DNA of 32,715 bases, taken from NCBI GenBank assembly GCA_001794825.1, contig MGLK01000016.1:6210-38924 (forward strand), in the 5' to 3' direction. This DNA is from Caulobacterales bacterium RIFCSPHIGHO2_01_FULL_70_19 (GTDB lineage: Bacteria; Pseudomonadota; Alphaproteobacteria; Caulobacterales; Caulobacteraceae). This document shows positions 28,378 through 32,715 of the stretch, in pieces. Each line of letters opens with the position of its first letter. The first letter of the stretch is position 1. The translations under genes were made by a program, and so were the position numbers. The notes under the pieces were generated by a model, which saw nothing but the letters and a program-made list of their open reading frames with translations, searched no databases and had not been told where the DNA came from.

Positions 28378-29025
28378 TCAGGCGCCGGGGGTCTTCACCC
28401 CGTCCGAGTCCGCCTGCTCGCGGCGATCGTAGACGTGGTCGACGATGCCCCAGGCCCTGGCCTCCTCCGCGTTCATGAAGTGGTCGCGGTCGAGGGTCTT
28501 CTCGACCTCCTCGTAGGTGCGGCCGGTGTGGTGCACGTAGATCTCGTTCAGCCGCCGCTTGGTGTAGCGTATATCCTCGGCATGGCGCTCGATGTCCGAC
28601 GCCTGGCCCCGGAAGCCGCCCGAGGGCTGGTGCACCATGACCCGGGCGTTCGGCAGGGCCACCCGCTGGCCGGCGGCGCCGGCGGTGAGGATCAGCGAAC
28701 CGGCCGAGGCGGCCATGCCCATGCACACCGTCGAGACCGGCGAGCGGATGTATTGCATGGTGTCGTAGATCGCGAGCGCCGAGTGGACCTGTCCGCCCGG
28801 GCTGTTGATGTACATGCTGATTTCCTTCTTCGGGTTCTCCGACTCGAGGAACAGCAGCTGGGCGCAGATCAGCGAGGCCATGCCGTCCTCGAAGGGCCCG
28901 GTCAGGAAGATGATCCGCTCGCGCAGCAGGCGCGAGAAGATGTCGAAGGCCCGCTCGCCCCGGCTGGACTGCTCCACCACCATGGGGACGAGGTTCATGT
29001 TCAGATAGTCGATCGGATCGCGCAT
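28378..29025 (-). CDS. clpP: ClpP, proteolytic subunit of Clp proteases
   Basis: A 215-residue serine protease that forms the 14-mer chamber used by ClpX and ClpA. The catalytic triad is Ser107 (GMAASAGS), His132 (VMVHQPSGG) and Asp181 (LDRDHFM). The spacing equals that of E. coli ClpP. The first 15 residues are probably processed off ([10 protein letters not shown]...). Family landmarks YINSPGGQV and IYDTMQYI are present. The start has GAGAAGG five bases upstream. A longer overlapping frame on the same strand is not the gene. The C-terminus has a short charged tail not present in E. coli. Confidence 0.98.
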   Translation of the reverse strand: MRDPIDYLNMNLVPMVVEQSSRGERAFDIFSRLLRERIIFLTGPFEDGMASLICAQLLFLESENPKKEISMYINSPGGQVHSALAIYDTMQYIRSPVSTVCMGMAASAGSLILTAGAAGQRVALPNARVMVHQPSGGFRGQASDIERHAEDIRYTKRRLNEIYVHHTGRTYEEVEKTLDRDHFMNAEEARAWGIVDHVYDRREQADSDGVKTPGA

Positions 29026-29088
29026 TCAGGCCTTCTCGGGATGCTGCGGCCACGACTCATCCGGTCGCCGGCCCTTGCCCGAGATATC

Positions 29089-29109
29089 GCGTCGCGCGCG
29101 CCGCGACGC
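29089..29109 (-). other. Stable hairpin downstream of the unknown secreted-protein gene
   Basis: GCGTCGCG (29089-29096) and CGCGACGC (29102-29109) form a perfect 8-bp stem with a 5-base loop, 17 bases after the upstream gene's stop on the minus strand. No T-run follows. It may mark a 3' end or slow read-through into clpP. Confidence 0.45.
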
Positions 29110-29125
29110 AAGGCGGGGACCGCGA

Positions 29126-30103
29126 TCAGTCGCCCTCCGCCTCCGCCTCCGTCTGCTGCGCCCGCCAGCGTCGGGCCATGTCGTTGGCCATGACGCTGGC
29201 CTGGGACTGCGGATTGATCCGCCGGACGGGCCCGCCCTGCACGCGGTAGAGGGAGGTGAGATAGGTCCGGTCCCACTCGGTCAGGCCGTCGACGGCGGTC
29301 GGCGCGTCGAACAGGTTCAGCACCGTATCCCAGCCGGCCGTATCTCCGTCCGGGTCGACCTGGGCCAGCGAGACGAAGGCGAGGTAGTCGGCCAGCTGGG
29401 CGAGGTTGATCCCTTGCAGCCCGTCGACGTCGACGACGATCATCACCTTGTTCAGGTCGTCGCGGATCTGGCTGTTCAGGCGCGAGGCGGCGAACACCGC
29501 GATCGTCGGCGCCGAGGGATTGCCCCGGTTGTCCACGTCCCCCGGAAGCCGGACGGCGATCGTCCCGTTGTCGGAGTTGACCGGCACGCTGACGTGCCAC
29601 CAGCGCACGGGCCGGTCCACGGTGCGGAAGTCGCGCAGGGCGGGGTTGCCCCTGTCGAGGCCGCCGATCCCCAGGCGGAAGGCGCGCCGGTTCTCCTCGA
29701 CCATGGCGTCGGCGAGGGCGGTCGAGTCGGCGGTGAAGACGATCACCACATTGGGGGTGCAGCCCGGCTCGCCGATCTCAAGCCCCAGATCGAGGGCAAC
29801 CTCGGAGACGCGATCCACCACGGCCTGGCCGACATCCCGCCGCACGTTGACGGCGCCGACGCAGAGTTCGCCTGTCCAGCGGGCCAGTCCCCGCCGCGGC
29901 GGCGGCGCCCCCACTTCCCCGACGAAGTCGCGCACCGTCTCCTCGAGCCGCCGGTGGTCGACGACGATATCCTCCAGCCGGACGGGAGCCTGGGTCTGGG
30001 TCTGGGCCTCAGTCTGGACCTGAACCTGCCCGGCGGGATCCACCGGCGCCGTCTGGCCGGGTGTTGCGAGAGCGAGGGCCAGGACGGCGGTCAGAACACC
30101 CAT
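29126..30103 (-). CDS. Secreted protein of unknown function
   Basis: A 325-residue protein with a signal peptide (MGVLTAVLALALATPGQTA), a Gln/Thr-rich low-complexity linker (QVQVQTEAQTQTQ) and then a mature domain opening with LEDIVVDHRRLEETVRDFVGEV. Conserved-looking points are LARWTGELCVGAVNV (Cys81), GEPGCTPNVVIVFTAD (Cys115; likely disulfide) and a region IVVDVDGLQGINLAQLADYLAFVSLAQV. I recall similar hypothetical proteins in Caulobacterales and Sphingomonadales but no function. No catalytic motif is apparent. It lies between tig and clpP on the same strand. A tig terminator and the downstream hairpin suggest a separate transcript. Confidence 0.78.
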   Translation of the reverse strand: MGVLTAVLALALATPGQTAPVDPAGQVQVQTEAQTQTQAPVRLEDIVVDHRRLEETVRDFVGEVGAPPPRRGLARWTGELCVGAVNVRRDVGQAVVDRVSEVALDLGLEIGEPGCTPNVVIVFTADSTALADAMVEENRRAFRLGIGGLDRGNPALRDFRTVDRPVRWWHVSVPVNSDNGTIAVRLPGDVDNRGNPSAPTIAVFAASRLNSQIRDDLNKVMIVVDVDGLQGINLAQLADYLAFVSLAQVDPDGDTAGWDTVLNLFDAPTAVDGLTEWDRTYLTSLYRVQGGPVRRINPQSQASVMANDMARRWRAQQTEAEAEGD

Positions 30104-30155
30104 GCGACACCCACAACCTTTCGCTGCACGAACGCCGCAATGCTATCACGCAAGG

Positions 30156-30185
30156 AAAAGGGCCGCCACCGATCGGTGACGGCCC
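30156..30185 (-). terminator. Intrinsic terminator of tig
   Basis: GGGCCGCCACC (30160-30170) pairs with GGTGACGGCCC (30175-30185) through one wobble pair and a 4-base GATC loop. On the minus strand it is followed by TTTTCC (30154-30159). It lies 26 bases past the tig stop. Confidence 0.85.
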
Positions 30186-30211
30186 CTTTACTTGCCGGCG
30201 GGACGGAAGGC

Positions 30212-31555
30212 TCAGACCTCGTCCTCGTCCTTGAGCAGCTCTTCCCGGGTGATCGGGGTGTCGGTCACCTCGGCGATGTTGAAGATCAGGTCGCAGACCT
30301 TCTCCTCGTAGATCGGCGCGCGCATCTGGGCGGCGGCGTTGGGGTTCTGGCGGTAGAAGTCCAGCACCTGGCGTTCCTGGCCCGGATAGTTGCGGGCCTC
30401 ATTCATGATCGCCTGGTTCAGCTCCTGGTCGGTGACCTGCACGTTGTTGGCCCGGCCGATCTCGGCCAGCACCAGACCGAGGCGCACGCGGCGCTCGGCG
30501 ATCTTGCGGTACTCTTCCTTCAGCTTCTTCTCGGACTTCTTGGCGTCTTCCGGCGGCAGGCGGCCGGCGTCCTTGTCGGCCTGCACCTGCTGCCAGATGC
30601 CGTCGAATTCGGCCTCGACCATCTTCGGCGGCAGCGGGAAGTCGTGGGCCTTGTCCAGCTCGTCCAGCAGGGCGCGCTTCAGCTTGAAGCGGGCGGCTCC
30701 GGTGTACTGCTGGTTCAGGTTCTGGCGCAGCAGCTCCTTCAGCTTGTCCAGCGACTCGATGCCGATGCGCTTGGCGAAGTCGTCGTCGACCTTGGTTTCG
30801 GCCTCGGCCTTGATGGCCTTGACCGTGACGTCGAAGGTCGCGGCCTTACCGGCGAGGTGCTTCGCCTGGTAGTCCTCCGGGAAGGTGACCTCGACGGTCT
30901 TCTCCTCGCCGACCTTCACGCCCTTCAGCTGCTCCTCGAAGCCCGGGATGAAGCGGTTGGAGCCGATCACCAGATCGGCGTCCGTGGCCGAGCCGCCCTC
31001 GAACGCCTCGCCGTCGATCTTGCCGACGAAGTCGATGGTCAGCTGGTCGCCGTCGGCGGCCTTGACGGTCTTGCCCTTCTTGTCCTCGTAGGTCTTCGCC
31101 TGCCCGGCCAGCTCCTTGAGCGCCTCGTCCAGGTCCGCGTCCGAAGCCTCGTAGGTCGGACGGTTCAGCTTCAGCGTCTTCGGATCCACCGGGGTGAAGT
31201 CCGGCATCACCTCGAGCTCCATCTCGTAGGCGAGGTCCTCGCCGCCGGTCAGGACCTTGTCCATGTCCGAGGTCAGCTTCATCTCGGCCGGGGCGGCGGG
31301 GCGCACCTTGACCTCGTCCAGCGCCTTCTGGCTGGTCTCGTTCAGCGCCGCATTGACGATCTCGCCCATCAGGTCGCGACCGAAGGTCTTCTTCACGTGC
31401 GCCACCGGCACCTTGCCCGGACGGAAGCCCTTCAGCTTGATCTGCGGCGCCACTTCCTTGAGGCGAGCGTCCAGCTTCTCGTTCAGCTCGGCGGCGGGAA
31501 TGGTCACCGCGATCACGCGGCTCAGGCCTTCGGAGGACTTTTCGACGACTTGCAT
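30212..31555 (-). CDS. tig: Trigger factor, ribosome-associated chaperone
   Basis: A 447-residue chaperone that meets nascent chains at the ribosome exit tunnel. The N-terminal ribosome-binding domain has the signature GFRPGKVP at 43-50. The FKBP-type prolyl isomerase domain is at about 165-250 (DQLTIDFVGKIDGEAFEGG and FIPGFEEQLKGVKVGEEKTVEVTFPEDY), and the C-terminal helical substrate cradle fills the rest. The length equals that of the family. The last residues are acidic (DEDEV). The start ATG has no strong Shine-Dalgarno. In its leader region a hairpin GCCGCC (31626-31631) with GGCGGC (31639-31644) occurs, its role unknown. tig precedes clpP in the conserved proteostasis order. Confidence 0.97.
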   Translation of the reverse strand: MQVVEKSSEGLSRVIAVTIPAAELNEKLDARLKEVAPQIKLKGFRPGKVPVAHVKKTFGRDLMGEIVNAALNETSQKALDEVKVRPAAPAEMKLTSDMDKVLTGGEDLAYEMELEVMPDFTPVDPKTLKLNRPTYEASDADLDEALKELAGQAKTYEDKKGKTVKAADGDQLTIDFVGKIDGEAFEGGSATDADLVIGSNRFIPGFEEQLKGVKVGEEKTVEVTFPEDYQAKHLAGKAATFDVTVKAIKAEAETKVDDDFAKRIGIESLDKLKELLRQNLNQQYTGAARFKLKRALLDELDKAHDFPLPPKMVEAEFDGIWQQVQADKDAGRLPPEDAKKSEKKLKEEYRKIAERRVRLGLVLAEIGRANNVQVTDQELNQAIMNEARNYPGQERQVLDFYRQNPNAAAQMRAPIYEEKVCDLIFNIAEVTDTPITREELLKDEDEV

Positions 31556-31739
31556 GGTCGGGATTCTGACGCTCTGGGGCGGCGTCCGGCAGGCTGACGC
31601 GCGCGGTGTGGGAAAAGCAATAAGGGCCGCCCTTGCGAGGCGGCGCCTTTGAAGCCCGCCCTTATGTCGATCACCGCCCGAAAGGTCAACGTGAGCGGCG
31701 GCGGTTTCGGCGCGGCTCCGCCTCGGCTATCCAGCGGCG

Positions 31740-32441
31740 ATGAGCCAGTCCCCTCCCCCCATCGGCGTCGCCGTCTTCCCGGTCACCCCCCTGCAGCAGA
31801 ACTGCACCCTCGTCTGGTGCCGCAAGACGCTGAAGGCGGCGATCATCGATCCGGGCGCCTCCGTCGACGCCCTGCTGGCGGCGGCGGCGAAGCAGGGTCT
31901 GACGCTGGAGGCCATCTGGATCACCCATGGCCACCTCGACCACGCCGGCGGCGCCGCTGAGATGCAGGAAAAGACCGGCCTCGACATCATCGGCCCGCAT
32001 CCGGACGACCAGTTCTGGATCGACGGCATCCCGGCCCAGGGCCAGATGTACGGCCTGCCGGAGGCGCGGTCCTTCACGCCCACCCGCTGGTTGGCCGACG
32101 GCGACCGGCTGAGCCTCGGCGAGACCAGGTGGGAGGTTTACCACTGCCCCGGGCACACGCCGGGGCACGTGATCTTCTTCAACCGCGAGGCGCGCTTCGC
32201 CCAGGTCGGCGACGTGCTGTTCCAGGGCTCGATCGGGCGGACCGACTTCCCGCGCAGCGACCACGCCAGCCTGCTGAACGCCATCGTCACGAAGCTCTGG
32301 CCGCTGGGCGACGACGTCGTCTTCGTGCCGGGACACGGGCCGAGCTCGACCTTCGGGGCGGAGCGGCGCAGCAACCCGTTCGTCTCGGACGCGGCGATGG
32401 AGCGGGCGCCGATCGCCCGCCCCGCGACGGGCCCGTCCTAG
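31740..32441 (+). CDS. MBL-fold hydrolase, glyoxalase II-like (GloB/YcbL group)
   Basis: A 233-residue metallo-hydrolase. Metal ligands are in THGHLDH (62-68), in the region CPGHTPGHV with the third His, in the Asp of VGDVLFQGSIGRTDFP, and in the late His of VPGHGPSSTF. The compact size and the LFQGSIGRTDFP loop match the YcbL (GloC) type II glyoxalases, which hydrolyse S-lactoylglutathione without the long C-terminal helices of GloB. The real substrate may be another thioester. Its stop shares CTAG (32438-32441) with the stop of the opposing gene, so the two stop codons overlap. Confidence 0.88.
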   Translation: MSQSPPPIGVAVFPVTPLQQNCTLVWCRKTLKAAIIDPGASVDALLAAAAKQGLTLEAIWITHGHLDHAGGAAEMQEKTGLDIIGPHPDDQFWIDGIPAQGQMYGLPEARSFTPTRWLADGDRLSLGETRWEVYHCPGHTPGHVIFFNREARFAQVGDVLFQGSIGRTDFPRSDHASLLNAIVTKLWPLGDDVVFVPGHGPSSTFGAERRSNPFVSDAAMERAPIARPATGPS

Positions 32442-32715
32442 CGCGAGATCAGCAGGCCGATGAGGACGCCCAGCCCCAGCGCGTAGACGGACGCCCGCAC
32501 CGGCTCCTCCTCGACCGCGCCGCGCAGGCGTCGCGCCCGCTCGCGGCCCCAGTCGCCGACGAGCCCCGCATCCTCGCGCAGCGCCCGGCGCAGCGGCCGG
32601 ACGCCCAGCGAGCGCATCTCGTCGCGCATGAGGATGGCGTCGGCTTCCTGCTCCAGCCGCGTCGACGCGGTTTCGAAGGCGTCCTCGATGTCTTCTTCGG
32701 AGTTGGGGGCGGGCG
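32438..32715 (-). CDS. DUF883/ElaB-like tail-anchored protein, 5' end outside window
   Basis: A partial gene: the frame stays open from the stop at 32438 to the window edge, at least 92 residues. The N-terminal part is acidic and helical (NSEEDIEDAFETASTRLEQEADAIL), then RSLGVRPLRRALREDAG, a cluster of Arg (RERARRLRG) and a C-terminal membrane segment ASVYALGLGVLIGLLISR with Gly spacing. This layout resembles the ElaB/YqjD/DUF883 family of inner-membrane-anchored, ribosome-associated proteins. An internal ATG at 32629 would give 63 residues, but the residues before it read as protein, so the true start is probably beyond the window. Confidence 0.6.
   Translation of the reverse strand, partial: PAPNSEEDIEDAFETASTRLEQEADAILMRDEMRSLGVRPLRRALREDAGLVGDWGRERARRLRGAVEEEPVRASVYALGLGVLIGLLISR

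Noticed and set aside
29075..31597. A plus-strand frame of 840 codons opposite tig and its neighbour.
   Set aside because: It spans two real minus-strand genes and the terminator between them, which is not compatible with a gene there.

Overview
The window is a very GC-rich, densely packed piece of chromosome from an alphaproteobacterium of the Caulobacterales, most likely Brevundimonas or a close relative. This rests on gene content and order, not on a database search. The evidence is a tig / clpP / HAD phosphatase / clpX / lon locus with the phosphatase in the position of Caulobacter cicA, a methionine synthase split into two genes, a large TonB-dependent receptor, and many overlapping start and stop codons. 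I see no rRNA, tRNA, CRISPR array, insertion sequence or prophage. The only obvious accessory element is a vapBC toxin-antitoxin pair.

Positions 1-2740: a small two-helix membrane protein, a D-2-hydroxyacid dehydrogenase, a DUF6065-type protein, and a secreted EF-hand protein on the opposite strand. Positions 2800-8490: a methionine/SAM-cycle operon, sahR-metF-metH(N)-metH(C), whose genes are joined by ATGA and TAGTG overlaps. It lies behind an AT-rich 26-bp dyad that sits inside the promoter and ends three bases before the sahR ATG. This suggests an autoregulated, leaderless transcript sensing S-adenosylhomocysteine. Positions 8590-10090: a class I methyltransferase and a secreted protein of unknown function. 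Positions 10190-13400: a TonB-dependent receptor with a strong terminator, a TTG start and two tandem GTAA/TTAC dyads upstream.

Positions 13530-20170: a secreted protein, a DUF442 phosphatase-like protein, a tiny predicted lipoprotein, an MBL-fold hydrolase, a DUF1499 membrane protein broken by an in-frame amber codon, an acyl-CoA ligase, a uridine-kinase-like P-loop kinase whose ribosome-binding site can be hidden in a hairpin, pdxH, and a DnaJ-like protein whose HPD motif reads RPD. Positions 20180-23110: vapBC placed one base upstream of aroC (chorismate synthase), a small membrane protein overlapping aroC, and a pirin. A bidirectional terminator closes this stretch.

Positions 23120-31560: the proteostasis locus, mostly on the minus strand: tig, a secreted protein of unknown function, clpP, a small unknown gene, cicA (plus strand), clpX and lon. 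lon has a good heat-shock-type promoter. The window ends with a GloB/YcbL-type MBL hydrolase and the 3' part of a DUF883/ElaB-like tail-anchored protein that runs off the edge.

Most of the region is housekeeping. The items most worth a second look are the sahR operator-promoter overlap, the split metH, the amber-interrupted DUF1499 gene, the RPD J-protein, the vapBC-aroC junction, the switch-like leader before the kinase gene, and the unknown genes in the Clp/tig locus.
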